This document shows, piece after piece, positions 23,901 through 33,593 of a stretch of 64,000 bases of DNA. Within the stretch, counting starts at the first letter, position 1. The number at the start of each line of letters is the position of its first letter. The notes below the pieces were generated by a model that saw nothing but the letters and a program-made list of their open reading frames with translations, ran no database searches and was not told where the DNA came from. The position numbers and the translations under genes are program-made. The stretch is from NCBI GenBank assembly GCA_963704545.1, contig OY969915.1, positions 558,001-622,000 of the forward strand, given 5' to 3'. The stretch comes from VRUE01 sp963704545 (GTDB taxonomy: Bacteria > Actinomycetota > Thermoleophilia > Solirubrobacterales > 70-9).

Positions 23901-24868
23901 GGATCGAGTTGAACGGGAAGCTGCACGAGCTGCCGGAGGGCGCCAGTCTCGCCGACGCGGCGCGGGCGGCGGGGGCTGAGGATGCCCGCGGTTACGCCGT
24001 CGCCCTCGACGGCGAGGTTGCGCCTCGCGCCGCGTGGGCCTCGACGCCGCTGGTCGAGGGCAGCAGGGTCGAGGTCCTCGCCGCGATCCAGGGCGGTGCG
24101 GAGGGCTGGGAGCTGGGCGGCCGGGCCTGGACCTCGCGCCTGATCGCCGGCACCGGAGGCTTCCGCTCGCTGGAGCAGATGGAGCGGGCGCTGGAGGCCT
24201 CGGGTGCGGAGATCGTCACCGTCGCCCTGCGCCGCATCGACCCTGACGCGAAGGGCTCGGTCCTCGACGTGCTCGACCGCCTCGGCCTCTTCGCCCTGCC
24301 CAACACCGCCGGTTGCTACACCGCCCGCGACGCGGTCCGCACCGCGCGGCTCGCCCGCGAGGCCTTCGAGACCGAGTGGATCAAGCTCGAGGTGATCGGC
24401 GACGACCGCACCCTCTTCCCCGACGCGGTCGAGCTGATCGACGCCGCCGAGACCCTCGTCGGCGAGGGCTTCACCGTCCTCCCCTACACCAACGACGACC
24501 CGATCCTCGCCCGCCGCCTCGAGGAGGCCGGTTGCGCCGCGGTGATGCCGCTCGGCTCGCCGATCGGCTCCGGCGCCGGCATCCGCAACCCGTACAACAT
24601 CGCGATCATCGCCGAGCGCGCATCGGTCCCCGTCGTCCTCGACGCCGGCATCGGCACCGCCTCCGACGCCGCCCTGGCGATGGAGCTGGGTTGCGACGCG
24701 GTGATGGCCGCCAGCTCGATCTTCGGCGCCGCCGACCCGGTGGCGATGGCCACCGCCCTGCGCCTCGGGGTCGAGGCCGGCCACTCCGCCCACGCCGCCG
24801 GCCGCATCCCCCGCCGAACCCACGCCGAGGCCTCGACCCCCGAGCAGGGCCTCCCCGAGCTCTCCTGA
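23897..24868 (+). CDS. thiG: ThiS-ThiG fusion: sulfur carrier plus thiazole synthase
   Basis: This is a 323-residue protein. Residues 1-68 are ThiS: a beta-grasp start (MRIELNGKLHELPEG) and the C-terminal Gly-Gly in VLAAIQGG. It runs straight into ThiG (residues about 72-323), a TIM barrel with LIAGTGGFRS, the Schiff-base lysine in WIKLEVIGD, PLGSPIGSGAGI and VVLDAGIGTASDAALAMELG. In separate systems the ThiS Gly-Gly end is thiocarboxylated. In this fusion the Gly-Gly is internal, so it must be released or handled differently. Such fusions exist in other Actinobacteria. ThiO is encoded just upstream; ThiF-type adenylation is not in the window. Confidence 0.95.
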   Translation: MRIELNGKLHELPEGASLADAARAAGAEDARGYAVALDGEVAPRAAWASTPLVEGSRVEVLAAIQGGAEGWELGGRAWTSRLIAGTGGFRSLEQMERALEASGAEIVTVALRRIDPDAKGSVLDVLDRLGLFALPNTAGCYTARDAVRTARLAREAFETEWIKLEVIGDDRTLFPDAVELIDAAETLVGEGFTVLPYTNDDPILARRLEEAGCAAVMPLGSPIGSGAGIRNPYNIAIIAERASVPVVLDAGIGTASDAALAMELGCDAVMAASSIFGAADPVAMATALRLGVEAGHSAHAAGRIPRRTHAEASTPEQGLPELS

Positions 24869-24876
24869 TCGCCGAT

Positions 24877-24913
24877 GTCGCACTTCCTTCCGCTATCCGG
24901 CGGAAAGTGCGAC
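24877..24913. repeat. 37-bp hairpin repeat, copy 3
   Basis: GTCGCACTTCCTTCCGC pairs with GGCGGAAAGTGCGAC. It starts 9 bp after the thiSG stop and is closely related to the two copies at 15772 and 15843. A terminator role for thiOSG is plausible. Confidence 0.8.
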
Positions 24914-24953
24914 CGAACCGAACGGGCCGCCGCCGTCTACCATGGGCCACCTT

Positions 24954-25027
24954 GCCCCCGTAGCTCAGTTGGTTAGAGCGGCGGCCTTTTAAGCCGCGCG
25001 GCGCGGGTTCGAATCCCGCCGGGGGTA
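24954..25027 (+). tRNA. tRNA-Lys (anticodon TTT)
   Basis: This is a 74-nt cloverleaf. The acceptor is GCCCCCG/CGGGGGT, the anticodon stem GCGGC with loop CTTTTAA gives TTT, and the T arm GCGGG TTCGAAT CCCGC is perfect. The discriminator is A and CCA is not encoded. It is convergent with purH. Confidence 0.95.
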
Positions 25028-25056
25028 TTCGCCGATGGCGGGGCCGCACCGCGCGG

Positions 25057-26670
25057 CTAGTGCCGGAAGTGCCGGTGCTTGGTGAAGACCATCGTCACGC
25101 CGGCCGCCTCGCAGGCCTCGATCACCTCGGCGTCGCGTTTGGAGCCGCCGGGCTGGATCACCGCAGTGGAGCCGGCTTCGATCGCCAGCTGGGGGCCGTC
25201 GGCGAAGGGGAAGAAGGCGTCGGAGGCGACGGCGGAGCCGGCGAGCAGAGCGTCGGAGTCCTCGCGCGCGTCGCGGCACTTCTCGACCGCGAGGCGGACC
25301 GAGTCGACGCGGCTCATCTGGCCGGCGCCGATGCCGATGGTGGCACCGTCCTTGGCGATCACGATCGCGTTGGAGCGGACGTGGCGGACGACGGTCCAGG
25401 CGAAGAGCATGTCGCGCCACTGCTCCTCGCCCACTCCGGCCTTCGTGACCACCTCCATCAGCTCGCGCGGCTCGGGGTCGCCGTCGCGGTCCTGGATCAG
25501 CAGCCCGCCCAAGACCCGTTTTACGTCGCGTTCGCCCGAATCGCGCTGGCGGCGCTCCTCCTCGCAGAGGATGCGGATCGCCTCCTTCTGCTGGAGGACG
25601 GCGAGCGCTCCGTGCTCGTAGTCGGGAGCGATCAGCACCTCGACGAAGTTCTTGTGGAGCTCCTCGGCGAGTGCCTCGCTGACCGGCCGGTTGAAGGCGA
25701 TCACGCCGCCGAAGGCCGACATCGGATCGCAGGCCAGCGCCTTTTCGTAGGCCTCCAGCGAGTCGGCGCCGATCGCCACCCCGCAGGGGTTGTTGTGCTT
25801 GACGATCGTGCAGGCCGGCTGCTCGAAGTCCTCGACCAGGCGCCGCGCCGAGTCGAGGTCGAGCACGTTGTTGAAGGAGAGGGCGCGGCCGTGCAGCTTG
25901 GAGACGCGCGCGAGGACGTGGCTGCGGACGCCGGCTTCGGAGTACAGCGCGGCGCGCTGGTGCGGGTTCTCGCCGTAGGAGAGGTCGATCACCTTCTCGT
26001 AGGCGACCGCCAGGTGTTCGGGGTAGTCCTCGTACTCGGTCGAGAACCAGCGGCTGATCGCGGCGTCGTAGCGGGCGGTCTGGGCGAAGGCCTCGTTGGC
26101 GAGCCAGTGCCGGGTCGAGGCCGAGATCTCGCCCGCGCCCTCCTCCAGCTCTGCCAGCACCGCGTCGTAGGACTCGGGTTTGACCACGACCGCGACCCCG
26201 TCGTGGTTCTTGGCGGCCGCCCGGATCATCGTCGGCCCGCCGATGTCGATGTTCTCGACCGCGACCTCCGGCGCGACGTCGTGCGCGGACACCGTCTCCT
26301 CGAAGGGGTAGAGGTTGACGCAGACCAGGTCGATCGGCTCGATTCCCTCCCGCTCCAGCGTCGCCATGTGCTCGGGGTCGTCGCGCCGCGCCAGCAGCGC
26401 CGCGTGCAGCCGTGGGTGCAGGGTCTTGACCCGGCCGCCGAGGATCTCTTCCTGGCCGGTGAACTCGGAGACGTCGGTCACCTCGAGCCCGGCCTCGCGC
26501 AGCGCCGCCGCCGTGCCCCCTGTGGAGAGGATCTCCACGCCGAGCCCGGCGAGCCCGCGGGCGAAGTCGGCGACCCCGGTCTTGTCGGAGACCGAGACGA
26601 GCGCCCGGCGCACCTTCACCGCGCCGTCGCTCACTGCTTCCGATCGGGTGTCTGCGTGGGTCTCACTCAT
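25057..26670 (-). CDS. purH: Bifunctional AICAR formyltransferase/IMP cyclohydrolase
   Basis: This 537-residue protein catalyses the last two steps of IMP synthesis. The N-terminal IMP cyclohydrolase part (about 18-210) has ALVSVSDKTGV, STGGTAAAL, GGRVKTLHPRLHAALL and NLYPFEETV. The AICAR transformylase part includes YGENPHQRAALY, TIVKHNNPCGVAIG and the C-terminal SDAFFPFADGP and TVVRHVRSNAIV. Length and order match the family. It starts eight bases inside the purN end, so the two are co-translated. Position near tRNA-Lys is incidental. Confidence 0.96.
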   Translation of the reverse strand: MSETHADTRSEAVSDGAVKVRRALVSVSDKTGVADFARGLAGLGVEILSTGGTAAALREAGLEVTDVSEFTGQEEILGGRVKTLHPRLHAALLARRDDPEHMATLEREGIEPIDLVCVNLYPFEETVSAHDVAPEVAVENIDIGGPTMIRAAAKNHDGVAVVVKPESYDAVLAELEEGAGEISASTRHWLANEAFAQTARYDAAISRWFSTEYEDYPEHLAVAYEKVIDLSYGENPHQRAALYSEAGVRSHVLARVSKLHGRALSFNNVLDLDSARRLVEDFEQPACTIVKHNNPCGVAIGADSLEAYEKALACDPMSAFGGVIAFNRPVSEALAEELHKNFVEVLIAPDYEHGALAVLQQKEAIRILCEEERRQRDSGERDVKRVLGGLLIQDRDGDPEPRELMEVVTKAGVGEEQWRDMLFAWTVVRHVRSNAIVIAKDGATIGIGAGQMSRVDSVRLAVEKCRDAREDSDALLAGSAVASDAFFPFADGPQLAIEAGSTAVIQPGGSKRDAEVIEACEAAGVTMVFTKHRHFRH

Positions 26671-27286
26671 CGAGGATGACGACGTTCGGGTCGTCAGCGC
26701 CGATCCTAACCCTGCCCGCCGCGATCATGCGGATCGCCTCCGGGTAGAGCTCGTGCTCGGTGGCGTGGATCGCCTCCTCGAGCGCCGCCCGGTCGCGATC
26801 GGCCGGCACCGGCACCTCGCGCTGGAGCAGGACCGGCCCGGTGTCGACTCCCTCGTCGACGAAGTGGACGGTGACGCCGGTCACCCCGACCCCCGCCTCG
26901 AGCGCCTGCCCGATCGCGTCCAGGCCCGGAAAGGCCGGCAGCAGGGCGGGGTGGACGTTGACGATCCGGTGGCGGAAGCGGGTGACGAACCCCTCGCCCA
27001 GCAGCTGCATGTAGCCGGCGAGGACGACGAGGTCGGCGCCGCTGGCCTCGATCCAGTCGCCCATCGCCGCGTCGCGCGCCTCCCGGCTCCCGTACCCCTC
27101 GCGAGGGAAGGAGGCCGTCTCGACTCCCGCGGCGCCCGCCCGCTCAAGCGCCCTCGCTCCGACCCTGTCGGAGCCGACTCCCGCCACCCGGATCCCCTCG
27201 CGGCCGTGCAGCCTGTCGAGGATCGCCTGCAGGTTGGTCCCGCTCCCAGAAGCCAGGACGACTAGACGAAACGTGGCACGGCGCAT
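26663..27286 (-). CDS. purN: Phosphoribosylglycinamide formyltransferase
   Basis: This 207-residue enzyme transfers formyl from 10-formyl-THF to GAR. Motifs: LVVLASGSGTNLQA at the N-terminus, LVVLAGYMQLLG, NVHPALLPAFPG (catalytic Asn and His), VTGVTVHFVDEGVDTGPVLLQ with the catalytic Asp. ATG 27286 gives the normal N-terminus; an upstream in-frame ATG at 27319 would add 11 atypical residues. Codons 4-8 form one arm of a 14-bp complementarity with the leader at 27350-27363, a possible control of translation. It precedes purH with an eight-base overlap. Confidence 0.95.
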   Translation of the reverse strand: MRRATFRLVVLASGSGTNLQAILDRLHGREGIRVAGVGSDRVGARALERAGAAGVETASFPREGYGSREARDAAMGDWIEASGADLVVLAGYMQLLGEGFVTRFRHRIVNVHPALLPAFPGLDAIGQALEAGVGVTGVTVHFVDEGVDTGPVLLQREVPVPADRDRAALEEAIHATEHELYPEAIRMIAAGRVRIGADDPNVVILDE

Positions 27287-27363
27287 CTCTACGTCCTCGG
27301 TCGCTCGCGTGCAGAGCACGCCACGCTCCCTGCGTCCTTGATCTGCTTGGCCACGTTTCGTCT
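27264..27363 (-). promoter_or_regulatory. Long-range inverted repeat spanning the purN leader and start
   Basis: The 14-mer GCCACGTTTCGTCT at 27350-27363 (plus strand) is the exact reverse complement of AGACGAAACGTGGC at 27264-27277. The second arm is in codons 4-8 of purN. Between them lies a small hairpin GCGTGC-TCT-GCACGC. Folding would enclose the purN start in a closed loop; control is inferred. Confidence 0.55.
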
Positions 27364-27404
27364 CGAAGGACTTAGAGGATCCACGTCCATGGCATTATCG
27401 CTTC

Positions 27405-28367
27405 GTGACGCTGCTCGATCGTCTCGGCCTCGACAAGCCGATCGTGCAGGCCGGGATGGGCGGCGGCCTTAGCCGCCACGAGCTTGCCGCGGCGGTCTCG
27501 GAGGCCGGGGGCCTCGGGACGATCGCGGTCAACGGCGCTGCCGCGATCGAGCGCGAACTCACCAAGGCGCGTTCGCTCACCGGCCGTCCCATCGCGGTCA
27601 ACGTCCTGCTCCCCTTCGCGCGCCGCGGCTGGTTCGCCGCTGCGGCGAAGGCCGATGTCCTCGTCACCTTCTGGGGGGCTCCGAAGCGCCGGACCGCTGG
27701 CGCCTGGCTTCACCAGTGCGGATCTGTCGCCGAGTCTCTGGCAGCCCATGCCGCGGGCGCCGATGCCGTGATCGTCCAGGGGGTTGAGGCTGGCGGCCAC
27801 GTGAGAGGCCGAGTACCTGCGCTCGACCTGCTCGCGCAGGTCCGAGACGCCCTGCCACCCGGCTACCCGCTGCTCCTGGCGGGTGGGATCGCCGACCGGG
27901 ACGACGTCGGCCGGGCACTTGAGGCCGGGGCGACCGGGGCAGTTGCCGGCACCCGCTTCCTGCTCAGTGAGGAGAGCCGGGCCCATCCCGAGTACCGGCG
28001 ACGCCTGCTGAACGCCGAGGAGACGATCCTCACCGAGCTCTTCGGCGTTGGCTGGCCCGCGCCGCACCGCGTGGTTGCCAACGCGGCAACCGAGCACTGG
28101 CTTGGAGGCGATCCTCGGGGACCAGCTGTGAACCGGGCGCTGAACCGCCTCAGTGGCCCGGGCGCCCGCTACGTCCCGGCCTCGGTCCAGGGCCGCATAG
28201 CTCGCGCACAGCGGCCAGGCAGCCGGTTGCTCTCGCCACTGGGCCCCACTGACGACGGCCCCACGAACCTTCTCGACGCCGGCCCCCTCTATGCGGGCGA
28301 GACCGTTGCCCGTATCGCTGACGTCCGGCCTGCGGGCAAGATCGTCAGCGATCTGACCCCGTCCTAG
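27405..28367 (+). CDS. Nitronate monooxygenase family flavoprotein
   Basis: This is a 320-residue TIM-barrel FMN protein of the nitronate monooxygenase/2-nitropropane dioxygenase family. It starts at GTG 27405. Motifs: KPIVQAGMGGGLSRHELAAA, GRPIAVNVLLPF, then VIVQGVEAGGHVRG with the catalytic-region His, PLLLAGGIADRDDV, and ATGAVAGTRFLLSEES. It probably detoxifies nitronates such as propionate 3-nitronate. The role of the C-terminal 90 residues is unclear. It is divergent from purN and stands alone. Confidence 0.85.
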   Translation: MTLLDRLGLDKPIVQAGMGGGLSRHELAAAVSEAGGLGTIAVNGAAAIERELTKARSLTGRPIAVNVLLPFARRGWFAAAAKADVLVTFWGAPKRRTAGAWLHQCGSVAESLAAHAAGADAVIVQGVEAGGHVRGRVPALDLLAQVRDALPPGYPLLLAGGIADRDDVGRALEAGATGAVAGTRFLLSEESRAHPEYRRRLLNAEETILTELFGVGWPAPHRVVANAATEHWLGGDPRGPAVNRALNRLSGPGARYVPASVQGRIARAQRPGSRLLSPLGPTDDGPTNLLDAGPLYAGETVARIADVRPAGKIVSDLTPS

Positions 28368-28488
28368 CGGCGGGAGGCGAGGAGCAACGAGGCAAAAGGC
28401 ACGTCGCCGCTGTTCGTGCGATGTTTTGCGTTGTTCAGGACTCTCAAGTACCTAAATCTTTGACATATCTGCGTTGGGAGAGGAAAAG

Positions 28489-29994
28489 TTGAAACATTGG
28501 AGTTGGGCGGGATCCAAACACCTTGCCGCGATTCTGCCGATTTTCGGGCTCGTCTTTCTGGCGCTGGCCGCGAATGCGCAGGCGGTACCCGGCAATGACG
28601 ACTTCCTCAACGCGACGCCGCTCTCCGGCCCTCCGCTGAGCGCCGAGTTCGACGACAACGAAGGCGCCGGCAAGCAGTCCGGCGAGCCCAACCACGCCGG
28701 CAACGCCGGGGGGCATTCGGTCTGGTACTCGTGGACGCCGTCGATCAACGCCCACGTCGTCATCTCCACCTGCACCATCGGCGGCAACCTGGATTCCCTG
28801 CTGGCCGTCTACACCGGCTCCGCGGTCAACAGCCTCTCCCTGGTGGCAAGCAATGACGAGCGCGCGGAAGAACGCTGTAACTCGACCGACAGCGAAGTCG
28901 AATTCACCGCCAGCGCAGGCGTCACCTACAGGATCGCGGTCGACGGCAAGGGCGGCAGCGAAGGCCCTTTCGGGCTGGTCTTGAGAGGGCCGGCCCCGAA
29001 CGATGAATTCGGTAACGCCGAGACGCTCGAGTCGGGGGCTTTCGTCCCCGGCACGACGGAACTTGCCACCAAGCAAGGCGGTGAGCCCAACCACGCCGGC
29101 AACGCCGGAGGTCATTCCGTCTGGTACTCGTGGACGCCGTCAAGCAGTGGTGAGGCCTTCATCTCCACCTGCGTCTTCTTCGGCAGTTTCAACTCCCTGC
29201 TCGCCGTCTACACCGGCTCCGCTGTCAACAGCCTCACCCCGGTGGTGAGCAACGGCGACACCACGGAGGGCTGCGGCCCGTGGACCGACAGTGAAGTCGC
29301 CTTTGACGCCACCGCCGGTACCACCTACAGGATCGCGGTCGACGGCGAGGGCGGTGGCGAAGGGAGTTTCGAATTGAGGGTGAAGGCGAAACCCGATAAC
29401 GACGAATTCGCCAATGCCCGGGTGCTGGGGAGTGACCTGCCCGCCCCCGCCCTCGGCGCGACGACCCTTGCCAGCAAGCAGTCGGGTGAGCCCAACCACG
29501 CGGGGAACGCCGGCGGCCATTCGGTCTGGTACTCGTGGACGCCGTCGTCTGGCGGGCCGGTCGGCATCTCGACTTGCTCACACGCCGTCGACAACGATTT
29601 CAACACTCTGCTCGCCGTCTACACGGGTTCCACGGTGGGTGGTCTCACGACGGTTGCGAGTAACGATAACGGTGGCGGTTGCAAGCCGAACGACAGCAAA
29701 GTCGCTTTCACCGCCACCGCCGGCGCCACCTACAGGATCGCGGTCGACGGCAAGGGCGGCAGCGAAGGAAACTTCAAACTCACGTTCGAGGGCTCGCTCG
29801 GCGGCGGCGGCGGAGGTGAAGGTGCGACGAGCGGCAGCTCCTCGACTCCGGCGCCCCCTCCAGCGCTCCCGGCCTCCCAGGGCACGCTCCAGGCGAAACC
29901 GAAGCCTTTGAAGTGCAAGCGCGGCTTCAAGAAGGTAAGGGCGCACGGCAAGGTCAAGTGCGTCAAGAAGAGGAAGCACAAACGGCGAAAGTAG
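28489..29994 (+). CDS. Secreted protein with three PPC-like beta-sandwich repeats
   Basis: This is a 501-residue protein. TTG 28489 is chosen because GGAGAGG lies six bases upstream; TTG 28474 is an in-frame alternative. A signal peptide (ILPIFGLVFLALAANAQA) is followed by three repeats of about 135 residues. Each contains NHAGNAGGHSVWYSWTPS, LLAVYTGS and TYRIAVDGKGG, the pattern of bacterial pre-peptidase C-terminal-like domains. Repeats 1-3 start near 45, 175 and 315. The tail is Ser/Pro-rich, then strongly basic (KRGFKKVRAHGKVKCVKKR). It is probably exported and bound to the cell surface. No catalytic domain is present. Confidence 0.85.
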   Translation: MKHWSWAGSKHLAAILPIFGLVFLALAANAQAVPGNDDFLNATPLSGPPLSAEFDDNEGAGKQSGEPNHAGNAGGHSVWYSWTPSINAHVVISTCTIGGNLDSLLAVYTGSAVNSLSLVASNDERAEERCNSTDSEVEFTASAGVTYRIAVDGKGGSEGPFGLVLRGPAPNDEFGNAETLESGAFVPGTTELATKQGGEPNHAGNAGGHSVWYSWTPSSSGEAFISTCVFFGSFNSLLAVYTGSAVNSLTPVVSNGDTTEGCGPWTDSEVAFDATAGTTYRIAVDGEGGGEGSFELRVKAKPDNDEFANARVLGSDLPAPALGATTLASKQSGEPNHAGNAGGHSVWYSWTPSSGGPVGISTCSHAVDNDFNTLLAVYTGSTVGGLTTVASNDNGGGCKPNDSKVAFTATAGATYRIAVDGKGGSEGNFKLTFEGSLGGGGGGEGATSGSSSTPAPPPALPASQGTLQAKPKPLKCKRGFKKVRAHGKVKCVKKRKHKRRK

Positions 29995-30009
29995 GCGGCG
30001 GCGAGGGGC

Positions 30010-31455
30010 TCAGCCGCGTGCCGGCACGACGGCGACGTCCTCCAGCGCGAACTTGCCGTTGGCGTCTTCAGGGTCTCCCAGCGGGTAGCGGCCGCTGAAG
30101 CAGGCGTCGCAGTGGTCCTCGGGCGGGGTGCCGATCGCCTCGTAGACGCCGTCCATCGAGAGATAGGCGAGCGAGTCGCAGCCGAGCTCGTCGGCGATCT
30201 CCTGCACGGTGCGCTTGTGGGCGATCATCTCCTCGCGGGTCGACATGTCGACCCCGTAGTGGCAGGGGTTGCGGATCGGCGGTGCCGAGATCCGCAGGTG
30301 GACCTCCCTGGCGCCGGCGTCGCGCAGCATGCCGACGATCTGCCGCGTCGTGTTGCCGCGCACGATCGAGTCGTCGACGACGACGATCCGCTGCCCGGAG
30401 ACGATCTCCGGCAGGGGATTGAACTTGAGCCGCAGCCCGTGCTTGCGCAGCTCCTGCCCGGGCTGGATGAAGGTCCGCGCCACGTAGCGGTTCTTGATCA
30501 GGCCGTCGTCGCGCGGCAGCCCCGAGGCGCGCGCGAACCCGGCGGCCGCCGGGTTGCCGGAGTCCGGCACCGAGATCACCAGGTCGGCGTCGACCGGCGC
30601 CTCGCGCCAGAGGATCTCGCCCATCCGCCCGCGCACCTGCTGCAGCACCCTGCCCTCCAGGCGGCTGTCGGGACGGGAGAAGTAGATGTGCTCGAAGACG
30701 CACATCGCCGGCCGCTCGGCCTTGACCACCTGGCGCGTCTCCAGCCCGCGCTCGGTCAGCGAGACCATCTCGCCGGGATGCACTTCGCGCATCAGCTCGG
30801 CGCCGATGATGTCGAAGGCGCAGCTCTCCGAGGCGACGACGAAGCGGTCGTCGAGCCGGCCCAACGAGAGCGGCCGCACCCCATGAGGGTCGCGGAAGGC
30901 GACGATCGCCCGCTTGGTCATCACCACGGTCGAGTAGGCGCCCTCCAGTCGCGGCATCACGTCCGTCACCGCGTCCTCGATCAGCTTGCCGTCGTGCGAG
31001 GAGAGCAGCGCCGCGATGATCTCCGAGTCGGACGTACCGCGGAAGGCGATGCCGCGCTCCTTCAGCTCGGCCCAGAGCTCGACCGCGTTGGTCAGGTTGC
31101 CGTTGTGGGCGAGCGCCAGCTCGCGACCGTCGTCGCGCCAGACCGGCTGCGCGTTCTCCCACGAGCCGCCGCCTGTGGTCGAGTAGCGCACGTGGCCGAT
31201 CGCCATGTCGCCCTCCAGCGCCCGCAGCTTCTCCTCGTCGAAGACCTGGGAAACGAGTCCTGAGTCGCGCAGCGTCGTGATGTGGCCGCCCTCGCAGGTG
31301 GCGATCCCGGCCGACTCCTGGCCGCGGTGCTGCAGCGCGTAGAGGCTGAAGTAGGCGAGGCGGGCGACGTCGTGCCCGGGTGCGTATACGCCGAACACCC
31401 CGCATTCCTCGCGCGGGCCATCGCGGTCTATCTGCTGCCCCTGGGGCGGAGTCAA
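30010..31455 (-). CDS. purF: Amidophosphoribosyltransferase
   Basis: This 481-residue enzyme makes the first committed step of purine synthesis. A short propeptide precedes the catalytic Cys in REECGVFGVYAPG. The glutaminase domain has LQHRGQESAGI and HNGNLTNA. The PRTase domain has VVDDSIVRGNTTRQIVGML. Four cysteines near the C-terminus (CHYG, CDS, CDACFSG) fit the iron-sulfur type of enzyme. The start is TTG 31455 with GAGGAAAG upstream. It reads away from the ABC transporter ATPase, 106 bp upstream. The other pur genes are 5-15 kb away rather than adjacent. Confidence 0.96.
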   Translation of the reverse strand: MTPPQGQQIDRDGPREECGVFGVYAPGHDVARLAYFSLYALQHRGQESAGIATCEGGHITTLRDSGLVSQVFDEEKLRALEGDMAIGHVRYSTTGGGSWENAQPVWRDDGRELALAHNGNLTNAVELWAELKERGIAFRGTSDSEIIAALLSSHDGKLIEDAVTDVMPRLEGAYSTVVMTKRAIVAFRDPHGVRPLSLGRLDDRFVVASESCAFDIIGAELMREVHPGEMVSLTERGLETRQVVKAERPAMCVFEHIYFSRPDSRLEGRVLQQVRGRMGEILWREAPVDADLVISVPDSGNPAAAGFARASGLPRDDGLIKNRYVARTFIQPGQELRKHGLRLKFNPLPEIVSGQRIVVVDDSIVRGNTTRQIVGMLRDAGAREVHLRISAPPIRNPCHYGVDMSTREEMIAHKRTVQEIADELGCDSLAYLSMDGVYEAIGTPPEDHCDACFSGRYPLGDPEDANGKFALEDVAVVPARG

Positions 31456-31561
31456 GCGCGTGCTTTCCTCGCGGTCGAAAGGACGTGACGCGCAGGCGGA
31501 CTGCCTACCCGCGGAGGGTACCAGCGGGGCGGGACCGGACCGGCCTCACCGGCGAGCCACG

Positions 31562-32740
<1,179 letters not shown>

Positions 32741-32750
32741 TGCGGGCTCC

Positions 32751-33593
32751 TTATCCCTTGACGGCCCCGGCGGTGAGGCCGGAGACGATGCGGCGCTGGA
32801 AGAAGAGGACGAAGACGATGATCGGCACGGTGACCACGACCGCCGCGGCGGCGATGCTGCCGGTGGGTTCGGTGAACGAGGACTCGCCGGTGAAGAAGGC
32901 GAGCGCCGCGGGCACCGTCCGCGAGGCGTCGGAGGAAGTGAGCGAGATCGCGAAGAGGAAGTCGTTCCAGGCGAAGATGAAGACGAGGATCGCGGCGGTG
33001 AACATGCCCGGCGCGGCGAGCGGCACGATCACCTTGCGGAAGGCCTGGAACGGGGTCGCGCCGTCGACCTGGGCCGCCTGCTCCAGCTCCCAGGGGATCT
33101 CGCGGAAGAAGGCGACGAGGCAGTAGATCGCCAGCGGCAGCGAGAAGGTGAGGTAGGGGATGATCAGGCCGGGATAGGTGTCGTAGATCCCCAGCGCCCG
33201 CCACATGTCGAAGAGCGGCCCGATCGTCGAGATCGGCGGGAACATCGCGATCGCCAGCGCCCCGGCGAGGATCACCCGCTTGCCGGGGAATTCGAGCCGG
33301 GCGATCGCGTAGGCGGCGGAGGAGGCGAGCACGATCGAGATCACGGTCGTCGAGAGCGCGATCAGGATCGAGTTGATCAGCGGCTTGATGAAGGGGCTGT
33401 CGTCGATGCCGCCTTCGAAGAGGCTCTTGTAGTTGTCGAAGGAGACCTCGCTGGGGATGAAGCGACCGTCGGCGATCGATTCCGGCGGCTTCAGCGAGAC
33501 CGAGATCAGCCACAGCACCGGGATCAGGGCGAAGATCAGCACCACCGCGATACCGATGCTCCAGAGGGCGTATTCGCGGCCGCCGCGCTCCAT
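32751..33593 (-). CDS. Sugar ABC transporter permease 2 (MalG/SugB type)
   Basis: This is a 280-residue permease with six hydrophobic segments and the EAA loop EQAAQVDGATPFQAF contacting the ATPase. The N-terminus ALWSIGIAVVLIFALIPVLW is the first helix, and the loop SVSLKPPESI is typical of MalG-like proteins. It starts one base after the stop of the other permease. With the partner, binding protein and ATPase it forms a carbohydrate importer of the trehalose/maltose class. Confidence 0.93.
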   Translation of the reverse strand: MERGGREYALWSIGIAVVLIFALIPVLWLISVSLKPPESIADGRFIPSEVSFDNYKSLFEGGIDDSPFIKPLINSILIALSTTVISIVLASSAAYAIARLEFPGKRVILAGALAIAMFPPISTIGPLFDMWRALGIYDTYPGLIIPYLTFSLPLAIYCLVAFFREIPWELEQAAQVDGATPFQAFRKVIVPLAAPGMFTAAILVFIFAWNDFLFAISLTSSDASRTVPAALAFFTGESSFTEPTGSIAAAAVVVTVPIIVFVLFFQRRIVSGLTAGAVKG

